This document shows positions 1 through 5,525 of a stretch of DNA of 7,127 nt, one piece after another. Made by a program: the position numbers and the translations under genes. Location of the stretch: contig JAUZPW010000070.1 in the NCBI GenBank assembly GCA_030705725.1, positions 1 to 7,127 on the forward strand, given 5' to 3'. Numbering within the stretch: position 1 is the stretch's first letter; every line of letters starts with the position of its first letter. The notes under the pieces were generated by a model. It was not told where the DNA came from, made no database searches, and saw nothing but the letters and a program-made list of their open reading frames with translations. The DNA is from Bacillota bacterium. Lineage in GTDB: Bacteria; Bacillota; Clostridia; Oscillospirales; Butyricicoccaceae.

Positions 1-204
1 TACACGGCGTTTCAGTACGGCGCTCCGCCGCACGCGGGAATGGCGCCCGGCATCGACCGCATCGTAATGATGCTGGCGGGTGAGGAAACTATCCGCGACG
101 TCATTGCGTTCCCCTTAAACGGACACGCGCAGGATCTCCTTATGGGGGCTCCCTGCGAGGTTACGGAACACCAGCTTAGGGAAGCGAATATAAAAATACG
201 CTAA
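1..204 (+). CDS. aspS: Aspartyl-tRNA synthetase, C-terminal fragment (5' end outside window)
   Basis: These are the last 67 residues of a bacterial-type class II aspartyl-tRNA synthetase, the cytoplasmic enzyme that charges tRNA(Asp) with aspartate using ATP. The frame is open from base 1 and stops at TAA 202-204. Class II motif 3 is visible as AGMAPGIDRIVMML (about residues 12-25 of the fragment), with the ATP-binding arginine in GIDR. It is followed by the family's typical tail: GEETIRDVIAFPLN, then QDLLMGAP, then a short basic end. The match to the end of bacterial AspS is close, so the identification is firm. The fragment cannot show whether the enzyme is discriminating (Asp only) or non-discriminating (Asp/Asn), because the deciding anticodon-binding region is missing. 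The gene is followed by a strong terminator and faces the minus-strand heat-shock gene tail to tail. Confidence 0.96.
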   Translation, partial: YTAFQYGAPPHAGMAPGIDRIVMMLAGEETIRDVIAFPLNGHAQDLLMGAPCEVTEHQLREANIKIR

Positions 205-237
205 TACGCTGAAAAGCGGAAGTCATAATAAATAAGG

Positions 238-267
238 AACGGGCTATGATTGCTCATAGCCCGTTTT
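238..267 (+). terminator. Rho-independent terminator of aspS, possibly bidirectional
   Basis: A perfect 12-bp stem (238-249 with 254-265, AACGGGCTATGA against its complement) closes a TTGC tetraloop and runs into a TTTT stretch at 264-267. It lies 33 bp after the aspS stop. Read on the minus strand, the same hairpin is followed by a weaker T-rich tract (CCTTATTTATT), so it could also stop transcripts from the convergent heat-shock gene ending at 299. The bidirectional role is inference. Confidence 0.93.
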
Positions 268-298
268 AATACTGCAAATTTTGGATGGCGATTGAAGC

Positions 299-724
299 TC
301 AGTCTATATTTATGCTGCGGCCTTTTAGTCTTGGCTTCGGATCCTTCTTCGGAAGATCAAGCTCCAGAATGCCGTCTTTATAGGACGCTTTGATTTTCTC
401 CTCGTCGATGTCCGAAATGTCGAACCCTCTGGAAAACGAGCCGTATCTGCGTTCGCGGCGAACGAAATCGTTACTCTTGGTTTCATTTTCCTCACTGTGT
501 TCCGCGGTGACGGTGAGGTAATTGTCCCGAATATCGATTTTGATGTCTTTTTTGTCAAAGCCCGGCAGCTCGGCCTGAAGCATGTATTTGTCGCCTTTGT
601 CGATTATATCCGCGCGGAACTGCGCCATGCCGTCGCCGAAGCTCTTCATCAAATTTCTCTCCATACTGTCGAAGTAATTAAAGAGATTTTTGTCCGAACG
701 CCCAAACGGAATAAGGTCAAACAT
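299..724 (-). CDS. Small heat-shock protein, Hsp20/alpha-crystallin family
   Basis: This is a 141-residue small heat-shock protein, an ATP-independent cytoplasmic holdase that forms oligomers and keeps unfolding proteins soluble for refolding by DnaK/ClpB. The N-terminal arm (about 1-36) starts MFDLIPFG and has an amphipathic stretch with the FDSMERN motif. The alpha-crystallin domain spans about 37-128 and shows AELPGFDKKDIKI (51-63), the basic RRERRYGSFSR stretch (89-99) and the conserved A-x-x-x-D-G-I-L turn (113-120). The C-terminal tail carries the I-x-I motif (I138, I140) that docks neighbouring subunits. Length and architecture are normal for Firmicutes Hsp18/Hsp20. The ATG at 722-724 is preceded on the minus strand by AGGAGGA (732-738), so the start is secure. 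A CIRCE operator and a promoter candidate lie upstream, which suggests heat induction under HrcA. Confidence 0.96.
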   Translation of the reverse strand: MFDLIPFGRSDKNLFNYFDSMERNLMKSFGDGMAQFRADIIDKGDKYMLQAELPGFDKKDIKIDIRDNYLTVTAEHSEENETKSNDFVRRERRYGSFSRGFDISDIDEEKIKASYKDGILELDLPKKDPKPRLKGRSINID

Positions 725-754
725 AATATCATCCTCCTGAAAATTATTTTGATA

Positions 755-768
755 TCAGTTTAACCTGA
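755..768. promoter_or_regulatory. Near-palindrome at the predicted hsp20 transcription start
   Basis: TCAGTTTAACCTGA is symmetric at six of its seven base pairs around a central TTAA. It sits directly downstream of the proposed -10 box (770-775), where an hsp20 transcript would begin at roughly position 763. A repressor bound here could block initiation, but no regulator is known for this motif and a palindrome of this size may arise by chance in AT-rich DNA. Confidence 0.25.
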
Positions 769-769
769 G

Positions 770-799
770 ATTATTAAAAATATTGGGATAATTTGTTAA
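770..799 (-). promoter_or_regulatory. Candidate sigma-A promoter of the small heat-shock gene
   Basis: On the minus strand TTAACA (794-799, five of six to TTGACA) is separated by 18 bp from AATAAT (770-775, five of six to TATAAT). The start codon is about 45 bp downstream of the -10 box. The CIRCE element ends 13 bp upstream of this -35 box. A second -35-like TTTACA lies at 805-810, next to the CIRCE, but has no good -10 at the right distance. Confidence 0.5.
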
Positions 800-812
800 C
801 GAAGTGTAAAAA

Positions 813-839
813 TCAGCACTCGAAGGGAAAGAGTGCTAA
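813..839. promoter_or_regulatory. CIRCE element (HrcA operator), also a possible terminator of the ytvI-like gene
   Basis: TCAGCACTC, a 9-bp spacer, then GAGTGCTAA: this differs from the CIRCE consensus (TTAGCACTC-N9-GAGTGCTAA) at one of 18 positions and has exactly the canonical spacer. CIRCE is the DNA site of the heat-shock repressor HrcA, classically found before groESL and hrcA-grpE-dnaK. Here the downstream gene is the minus-strand hsp20, about 88 bp away. On the minus strand the repeat folds as a 9-bp hairpin (one U-G pair) followed by ATTTTT, only 11 bp after the stop of the membrane-protein gene, which is also a plausible rho-independent terminator. The operator assignment is strong on sequence; the terminator role is inferred. 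Confidence 0.88.
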
Positions 840-850
840 TATTCTTTGCA

Positions 851-1912
851 TCAGTTTTTCCAGATGTGGATATAGTCCCATTCGTTAAGCCGGATCAGAA
901 TGATTATAAAAAGCGGCACCAGGAACATGCCCAAAACACCGAAAAGGCGAAAGCCGAAGTACATGGAGACAAGCGTCACAAGAGGAGGCAGGCCGATTTG
1001 CTGGCCGACGATCTTCGGTTCAATTGTGTTTCGGATCAGGATCACTATACCGTAAAGCACGATCAGCGAAATACCCATTGAGAAATTGCCGGACAGAACC
1101 TCAATAATGCCCCAGGGAATCAGCACTGTGCCGACGCCGAAAACGGGCAGGATATCGATTATGGCGGTCAGAAACGCTATAATCCCCGCGTAATTTATTT
1201 TAAGTATGATAAACGCGACGGTAAGCTCAGCAAAGGTAATGCTGAACAGAATAAGCTGCGCTTTGAGCCAGCGTCCAAGCACCCGGAACAAATGCACCTT
1301 AAGCCTTGAATACGCTTCAAGCCATTTTGGGGGAAGCTGCTTTTTTATAAACCGGGATATTTCGTTCCGGCTGCTCGCGAAAAAATACGTGGAGACGATA
1401 ATCGCCACGGTGGTTATAATTACGGTCGGAACGGAAGAAGCGGCGCGGCCGAGGCGGGTCAGAATATTCGTGTAGGTGGAGGACGGAACCGTTATGTCGG
1501 AAACTAGAGAATTAAACATGTCGATTATACGGGCCCTGGATTCGACCGTAAGGCTCCTGAGAGCACGGTTAACGAACAGTTCGAATTTTTCCGGGAGGGA
1601 CGCTAAAAACGCAGGCAGATCCTTTGAAAGGTTTGTGATCTGCGCGATTGCCATCGAGGACAGGATATAAAGGAGCAGCCCGAATATGGCCGTTACCAAA
1701 ATCGTGCAGATGGCGCAGGCCAGGTCCCTTGGTATCCTTAGCCTTTCGTTTAAGGCGCGCACTACCGGCTCGATTACCCTCGACAGCAAATATGCCACAA
1801 TAAAAGGCATGAAAAGACCGAGAAGATATTTTATGAAAAAATATCCGCCGAAAAAGATTAGAGCGAGGTATAAAAGCGAGAGAAGAAATCTGTGCTGCTT
1901 ATTTTCGGGCAT
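851..1912 (-). CDS. AI-2E family / YtvI-like integral membrane protein
   Basis: This is a 353-residue polytopic membrane protein of the AI-2E transporter superfamily (PerM, TqsA, YtvI). Hydrophobic helices can be seen at about 10-46, 66-90, 162-180, 219-238, 243-270, 280-296 and 310-340, with a soluble, charged segment at about 91-160 between the early and later helices, as is usual in the family. The conserved C-terminal signatures are present: DILPVFGVGTVLIPW (253-267), and EPKIVGQQIGLPPL (298-311) followed by the GFRLFGVLGMFLVP segment (320-333). These most resemble Bacillus YtvI, a sporulation membrane protein of unknown mechanism. Other relatives export autoinducer-2 or act as sodium/proton antiporters, so the substrate here is not known. 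The ATG start (1910-1912) has a modest GAAGGGA ribosome site upstream. The gene is transcribed away from the pheB-like gene, and a promoter candidate precedes it. Confidence 0.9.
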   Translation of the reverse strand: MPENKQHRFLLSLLYLALIFFGGYFFIKYLLGLFMPFIVAYLLSRVIEPVVRALNERLRIPRDLACAICTILVTAIFGLLLYILSSMAIAQITNLSKDLPAFLASLPEKFELFVNRALRSLTVESRARIIDMFNSLVSDITVPSSTYTNILTRLGRAASSVPTVIITTVAIIVSTYFFASSRNEISRFIKKQLPPKWLEAYSRLKVHLFRVLGRWLKAQLILFSITFAELTVAFIILKINYAGIIAFLTAIIDILPVFGVGTVLIPWGIIEVLSGNFSMGISLIVLYGIVILIRNTIEPKIVGQQIGLPPLVTLVSMYFGFRLFGVLGMFLVPLFIIILIRLNEWDYIHIWKN

Positions 1913-1950
1913 GGTGCAGTCCCTTCAAAATTATTTATTTATATAGCGTT

Positions 1951-1979
1951 ATTATATATTTTTATGTTTAACTTCGCAA
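1951..1979 (-). promoter_or_regulatory. Candidate sigma-A promoter of the ytvI-like gene
   Basis: On the minus strand TTGCGA (1974-1979) is followed after exactly 17 bp by a perfect TATAAT (1951-1956). The ATG lies 38 bp downstream of the -10 box in AT-rich DNA. The -35 box has only four of six consensus bases. If the gene is truly sporulation-specific, a sporulation sigma factor might be expected instead; I see no clear box for one. Confidence 0.55.
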
Positions 1980-2017
1980 GAAATTAAAAAAGTGTTAGTA
2001 TTAATTGCCAAAACGCT

Positions 2018-2046
2018 ATGACAAAAAGAGATTTTTTTTACATAAT
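2018..2046 (+). promoter_or_regulatory. Upstream promoter candidate (P1) of the pheB-hom-thrB operon
   Basis: ATGACA (2018-2023) and CATAAT (2041-2046) are separated by 17 bp, each matching five of six consensus bases. The start codon of the pheB-like gene is 79 bp downstream. It would be one of two tandem promoters for the operon. Confidence 0.4.
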
Positions 2047-2052
2047 GCACAC

Positions 2053-2081
2053 TTGAAATCGAATGCCGCATATGATATGAT
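2053..2081 (+). promoter_or_regulatory. Downstream promoter candidate (P2) of the pheB-hom-thrB operon
   Basis: TTGAAA (2053-2058) and TATGAT (2076-2081) are separated by 17 bp. A second TATGAT at 2071-2076 is too close to the -35 box. This is the promoter candidate nearest the GTG start at 2126 and gives a leader of about 40 nt, too short for a T-box or other large riboswitch. Confidence 0.5.
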
Positions 2082-2125
2082 GATACACATCACGAGGACA
2101 GTTGTATTCGTGGGGAGGATTTAAG

Positions 2126-2581
2126 GTGAAAGAGATTCCAAAGCTTTATATTGTCGAGGGCTCCAAGCTGCCCGAGGTATTTTTAAGGGTTATTGAAACT
2201 AAGCGTCTCCTGCAAAACGGAAGTGTAAAAACAGTCAACGACGCCGTTAAGAAAACCGGCATAAGCCGGAGCGCTTTTTACAAATACAGGGATTCCGTCA
2301 ATCTTTTTACCGAAATGTCGGAAGGAAGGATTATAACTTTCGGGGGCGAGCTTAGCGACGAGCCGGGCGTTTTGTCGCGTCTGCTTAATTTATTGGCAAA
2401 GCTGGGCGCAAATATACTGACGATCAATCAGAATATTCCGATAGACGGACGCGCGACTATAACTATCTCCGCAAGGACCGGAGAACTCCAGGTCGGGATA
2501 GACGATCTGCTCACCCAAAGCAACGCTTTGCCGGGAGTAATAAGGTTTGAAGTCCTGGCGGGCGAAAAAGGCGGAAGATAG
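2126..2581 (+). CDS. pheB: PheB-type ACT domain protein (UPF0735 family)
   Basis: This 151-residue protein resembles Bacillus PheB. It has a short N-terminal segment (KLYIVEGSKLPEVF), then a helix-turn-helix-like stretch at about 36-55 containing the family hallmark SRSAFYKYRD (47-56), then an ACT domain at about 70-144 (FGGELSDEPGVLSRLLNLLAKLGANILTI and a second strand GRATITI). ACT domains bind amino acids and usually regulate biosynthetic enzymes or genes. PheB itself was named for a link to phenylalanine synthesis, and its molecular role is poorly defined. I chose GTG at 2126 because GGGGAGG (2112-2118) sits 7 nt before it; an in-frame TTG at 2102 has no ribosome site. The gene leads an apparent operon with hom and thrB, which suggests a role in sensing an aspartate-family amino acid. 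The symbol reflects family resemblance, not proven function. Confidence 0.88.
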   Translation: MKEIPKLYIVEGSKLPEVFLRVIETKRLLQNGSVKTVNDAVKKTGISRSAFYKYRDSVNLFTEMSEGRIITFGGELSDEPGVLSRLLNLLAKLGANILTINQNIPIDGRATITISARTGELQVGIDDLLTQSNALPGVIRFEVLAGEKGGR

Positions 2582-2644
2582 AAATAATTTGCAAATAACG
2601 GAAGCATATTATATATGCCACGAAAATTTTGGAAAGCGGCGGAC

Positions 2645-2673
2645 GCGCGTCACGGTCAGGGAAACCGGCGCGC
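2645..2673 (+). other. GC-rich hairpin in the pheB-hom spacer, possible attenuator or mRNA processing structure
   Basis: GCGCG (2645-2649) pairs with CGCGC (2669-2673), and CGGT (2653-2656) with ACCG (2664-2667), around a 7-nt loop and a small internal loop. An AU-rich tract (ATTTAATTTTA, 2674-2684) follows, then the hom ribosome site. It could be a weak terminator or attenuator that tunes hom-thrB relative to pheB, or chance structure. No alternative antiterminator fold is evident by eye. Confidence 0.3.
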
Positions 2674-2708
2674 ATTTAATTTTACAGTTGAGAGGAATGA
2701 TTACAGCC

Positions 2709-3926
2709 ATGGCAAAAATAGCTATTTTGGGATTTGGAACGGTCGGCTCGGGAGTTGCCGAGGTTCTGACCGAGAATAACGATATAATCGAACAAAAGCT
2801 CGCGGAAAAGCTTGAGCTTAAGTATATACTTGACGTGCGCGACTTTTCGGGCAGCCCGTTTGCAGACAAAATGATAAAGGATTTTTCCGTTATTGAAAAC
2901 GACCCGGAGATCGAGGTCGTCGTGGAGACGATCGGCGGGGCGAAAATAGCCTACGAGTTTACGAAGCGTGCCCTTTTATCGGGAAAGCATGTTGTTACCT
3001 CAAACAAAGAGCTTGTGGCGACGCGCGGAGAAGAACTTTTGCAGATAGCAAAGGACAAAAATATAAATTATATGTTTGAGGCGTCGGTCGGCGGCACGAT
3101 TCCGATTATAAGGCCGCTTAAGGACTGCCTGCCGGCAAACAGGATAGACGAAATCTGCGGGATACTGAACGGGACGACGAACTTCATTCTGACGAGGATG
3201 ATAAAGGCAAACCTTGAATTCTCCGACGCGCTTAAAGAGGCCAAGGAGCTTGGCTACGCCGAGCAGGATCCGACGGCAGACATTGAGGGACACGACGCCT
3301 GCCGCAAAATCTGCATACTCTCCGATCTCACCTACGGCAGGAATTTTTCTCCCGAAAGCGTTTATACGGAGGGAATCACGAAAATTACGCTGGAGGATGC
3401 GGAATATGCCGCGTCGGGAGGATATGTCATAAAGCTTCTGGGCCGTGCGAAGCTGCGCCCGGACGGCAAGCTCTATATGATGGTCGCGCCGCATCTGATT
3501 AAAAAAGAATGCCCGCTTGCCTATATCGAGGATGCCTTCAACGGGATTATGATAAAAGGGAATGCCTGCGACGAGGTTATGTTCTACGGCAGGGGCGCCG
3601 GAAAAAGGCCTACGGCGAGCGCTGTTCTGGCCGACGTTATGGATGCCGTCCGTCACAGGAAGGCCAGAAAAAATATTTACTGGAACGGCTCGGGCAACGA
3701 CATGATGGCCGACCTCGGCGAGCATATTTATCCGATGTATTACAGGGTTAAAAGCAGCAGCGCGAAAATCGGCGGCGTTTACAAGATCGCCTGTCTGCTG
3801 GGCGAAAGCCCTGACGAGTGCGCATTCATTACGGAGCCGCTGTCGGGGAACGAGCACAAGGAAAGGCTCGGCCTTCTCGAAAAGGCATGCGGAGTGCTTT
3901 CAAAGATCAGAGTGCTCGAGGATTAG
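2709..3926 (+). CDS. hom: Homoserine dehydrogenase with shortened C-terminal ACT-like region
   Basis: Homoserine dehydrogenase reduces aspartate-4-semialdehyde to homoserine with NAD(P)H, the branch point to threonine and methionine. From ATG 2709 it has 405 residues. The Rossmann domain starts at once with GFGTVG (8-13). TSNKELVA (97-104) holds a conserved lysine, and ASVGGTIPII (125-134) and GILNGTTNFIL (151-161) lie in the substrate domain. The family signature runs from about 178 to 200 (GYAEQDPTADIEGHDACRK) and ends at the second conserved lysine, K200. Bacillus Hom is about 430 residues with a clear C-terminal ACT domain; here the last 65 residues begin like one (MYYRVKS, GGVYKIACLLGE) but are short and divergent. 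GAGAGGA (2690-2696) precedes the start by 12 nt. ATG 2697 is in frame but directly abuts that site, and the protein family begins at MAKIAI. An upstream in-frame extension to 2547 overlaps pheB and looks non-coding. Confidence 0.95.
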   Translation: MAKIAILGFGTVGSGVAEVLTENNDIIEQKLAEKLELKYILDVRDFSGSPFADKMIKDFSVIENDPEIEVVVETIGGAKIAYEFTKRALLSGKHVVTSNKELVATRGEELLQIAKDKNINYMFEASVGGTIPIIRPLKDCLPANRIDEICGILNGTTNFILTRMIKANLEFSDALKEAKELGYAEQDPTADIEGHDACRKICILSDLTYGRNFSPESVYTEGITKITLEDAEYAASGGYVIKLLGRAKLRPDGKLYMMVAPHLIKKECPLAYIEDAFNGIMIKGNACDEVMFYGRGAGKRPTASAVLADVMDAVRHRKARKNIYWNGSGNDMMADLGEHIYPMYYRVKSSSAKIGGVYKIACLLGESPDECAFITEPLSGNEHKERLGLLEKACGVLSKIRVLED

Positions 3927-3966
3927 CCTTTTTTACAGAAGATTTTGAGAAGGAATGGGTCTTAAA

Positions 3967-4860
3967 ATGATCAGCATCAAAGTTCCGGCCACGAGCGCCA
4001 ACATGGGGTCGGGTTTTGATTCGATCGGCATTGCTTTCACTCTTTCAAACGAAGTGCGTATGGAAGAAAGCGATCAGACGGAGATTACCTGTGTCACCGG
4101 GCATGACGTGCCGAAAGATGATTCAAACCTTATTTACCAGTGCGCCAAAAAAGTTTACGACATTTGCGGGAAACCGCTTAAGGGGTTAAAAATAGAGGAA
4201 TATTGCAACATCCCCCAGACAAGGGGGCTCGGGTCGTCTTCAGCCTGCACGGTCGCGGGACTGTTGGGCGCAAACGAGCTTCTCGGAAGGCCGATGAACG
4301 AGCAGAATATAATTGATCTCGCAGCTTCAATAGAGGGACATCCGGACAACGTGGCGCCCGCAATTCTGGGCGGGTTTGTCGCCGCGCTTCAGGAATACGG
4401 CAAGGTATGGCATGTACGCGTTCCGATTTACGGCAGGCTGGATTTCGTTGTCTTTGTTCCGCACTTTGAGCTTAAAACGGAAAAGGCAAGGGCGGCGCTC
4501 CCCAAGACGATACCACACGCCGATGCTGTGTTCAACCTGGCCCGCGCCGCGCTTCTGGCGGGATCGCTTGTTACGGGAGACCTCTCAAATATCGGGGTCG
4601 CCGTCGGCGACAGGCTGCATCAGCCTTACAGGTTCGCTCTTATTCCGGGAGGACAGGAAATCATGCAGGCCGCCAAAGGCCTTGGGGCACTCGGAGCCTA
4701 TATATCGGGGGCGGGGCCGTCGATCGTCGCGATTGTCGACAGTTCCGACAAAACCTATCTGATGCGCGCGCAGATGTACTGTGAAAGCAACTTCCCGGAT
4801 TGGAAGCCGATGCTTTTGCGCTGCGACGAGCGGGGAGCGGTTGTGGAGCACATTTCATAA
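3967..4860 (+). CDS. thrB: Homoserine kinase (GHMP family)
   Basis: Homoserine kinase phosphorylates homoserine with ATP to O-phosphohomoserine, the substrate of threonine synthase. The 297-residue protein shows the GHMP kinase layout in order: N-terminal motif PATSANMGSGFDSIG (7-21), the ATP-binding loop PQTRGLGSSSACT (83-95), the conserved EGHPDNVAPA (123-132), and the C-terminal glycine motif AYISGAGPSIVA (244-255). Length is usual for ThrB (about 300). I chose ATG 3967 because the family begins MI-x-I-x-VPATSAN; ATG 3955 is in frame but directly touches its ribosome site (AAGGA, 3950-3954), whereas 3967 is 12 nt downstream of it. The gene follows hom by 40 bp, with no terminator between them, so the two are almost certainly cotranscribed. 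No thrC follows; a terminator closes the operon. Confidence 0.96.
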   Translation: MISIKVPATSANMGSGFDSIGIAFTLSNEVRMEESDQTEITCVTGHDVPKDDSNLIYQCAKKVYDICGKPLKGLKIEEYCNIPQTRGLGSSSACTVAGLLGANELLGRPMNEQNIIDLAASIEGHPDNVAPAILGGFVAALQEYGKVWHVRVPIYGRLDFVVFVPHFELKTEKARAALPKTIPHADAVFNLARAALLAGSLVTGDLSNIGVAVGDRLHQPYRFALIPGGQEIMQAAKGLGALGAYISGAGPSIVAIVDSSDKTYLMRAQMYCESNFPDWKPMLLRCDERGAVVEHIS

Positions 4861-4870
4861 CAAAAAAACA

Positions 4871-4910
4871 AAGGATTCTTCAGAGCTAATATGCCCTGAA
4901 GAATTTTTTT
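4871..4910 (+). terminator. Rho-independent terminator of the pheB-hom-thrB operon
   Basis: A 9-bp stem (ATTCTTCAG, 4875-4883, with CTGAAGAAT, 4896-4904) closes a 12-nt loop and runs straight into a T7 tract (4904-4910). It begins about 10 bp after the thrB stop. The A-rich DNA before the stem could pair with the T tract and make the terminator work in the opposite direction too, although no convergent gene is present here. Confidence 0.9.
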
Positions 4911-4912
4911 GT

Positions 4913-4940
4913 TTTACCGGAGGCTTTGCCCGAATATGAT
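4913..4940 (+). promoter_or_regulatory. Candidate promoter of the ferritin-like gene
   Basis: TTTACC (4913-4918, four of six) and TATGAT (4935-4940, five of six) are separated by 16 bp, starting just after the thrB terminator tail. The ATG at 4973 lies 32 bp beyond the -10 box. I see no Fur or PerR box-like repeat in this short leader. Confidence 0.4.
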
Positions 4941-4972
4941 ATAGCGATTATTTGATTTTGGGAGGGTCTCTT

Positions 4973-5506
4973 ATGAACGGCAGGCGCGAGCGCATTAACG
5001 CGAATAAATACAGGGTCGATCTTTCTTATCCCGAAGCTATGGCTTTTAAGCCCGATGAAAGCACGGCTTTGCTTTTGCTTTCGGATTATTCGGGGCGCGT
5101 ATCGGAGCTCGACGCCGTCTCGCAGTACATATTTCAAAAAATAATGTTTGAAAAAAGCTTTCCGGATGTATCGGAGGCGCTTTTGGGGATCGCCGTCGTC
5201 GAGATGGAGCACCTCGAGCTTTTGGGGGGATTCATCCGGACGCTGGGGGTCGTTCCGGAGTTTTACTCCTGCGAAAAAGGGAAGCATGTATACTGGAACG
5301 CATGCCCAAAGAACGTAGATTACACCGTAAACGTGAAGAAGGCGCTGCTGGGTGATATCAATATCGAGATGAAAGCTATTAAACAATATGAAAAGCACAT
5401 AGAACAGACGGAGGATGAATATGTAAAATGCGCTCTCAGGAGGATCATCCTTGACGAGCAGCTGCATATCGATATTTTATCCGAGCTTTACATCAAGCAT
5501 TCCTGA
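4973..5506 (+). CDS. Ferritin-like diiron protein, rubrerythrin/bacterioferritin-type, no rubredoxin domain
   Basis: This is a 177-residue cytoplasmic four-helix protein of the ferritin-like superfamily. A complete set of likely metal ligands can be placed: E45 in helix 1 (GRVSELDAVSQY), E77-x-x-H80 in helix 2 (VVEMEHLELLG), E132 in helix 3 (DINIEMKAIKQYEKHI) and E162-x-x-H165 in helix 4 (LDEQLHIDIL). The helix 2-3 linker contains an aromatic, cysteine-bearing stretch (C100, C111). There is no CxxC rubredoxin domain, unlike full rubrerythrin. Relatives in Clostridia are annotated as ferritin-like, rubrerythrin or bacterioferritin proteins and are thought to handle peroxide or iron; the substrate is not established. 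ATG 4973 has GGGAGGG 6 nt upstream; the in-frame upstream extension to 4952 lacks a ribosome site. Terminator before and promoters on both sides suggest a single-gene unit. Confidence 0.85.
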   Translation: MNGRRERINANKYRVDLSYPEAMAFKPDESTALLLLSDYSGRVSELDAVSQYIFQKIMFEKSFPDVSEALLGIAVVEMEHLELLGGFIRTLGVVPEFYSCEKGKHVYWNACPKNVDYTVNVKKALLGDINIEMKAIKQYEKHIEQTEDEYVKCALRRIILDEQLHIDILSELYIKHS

Positions 5507-5525
5507 AGCTGATTGTATTTTTTAT

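Noticed and set aside
833..1081. Plus-strand open frame near the end of the ytvI-like gene
   Set aside because: It is antisense to conserved C-terminal motifs of the membrane protein and has no ribosome site or recognisable domain.
2047..2125. T-box or amino-acid riboswitch before the threonine operon
   Set aside because: The leader from the nearest promoter is about 40 nt, or about 75 nt from the upstream one, too short for a T-box, and no specifier loop or antiterminator sequence is visible.
2547..2708. N-terminal extension of hom overlapping the end of the pheB-like gene
   Set aside because: The frame is open but has no ribosome site, overlaps an intact gene, and encodes sequence unlike any homoserine dehydrogenase N-terminus, which begins right before the GFGTVG nucleotide-binding loop.
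3000..3857. Long minus-strand open frame (285 codons) opposite hom
   Set aside because: It lies entirely antisense to a clear homoserine dehydrogenase, its translation resembles no family, and I saw no convincing ribosome site. It is a by-product of the hom codon pattern.
4886..5467. Minus-strand open frame (193 codons) opposite the ferritin-like gene
   Set aside because: The plus-strand gene has complete diiron ligands and a strong ribosome site. The antisense frame has no recognisable domain.
5481..5525. Terminator after the ferritin-like gene
   Set aside because: A T-rich stretch follows the stop (about 5518-5523), but the only pairing found is a 5-bp stem with a large loop, too weak to call.
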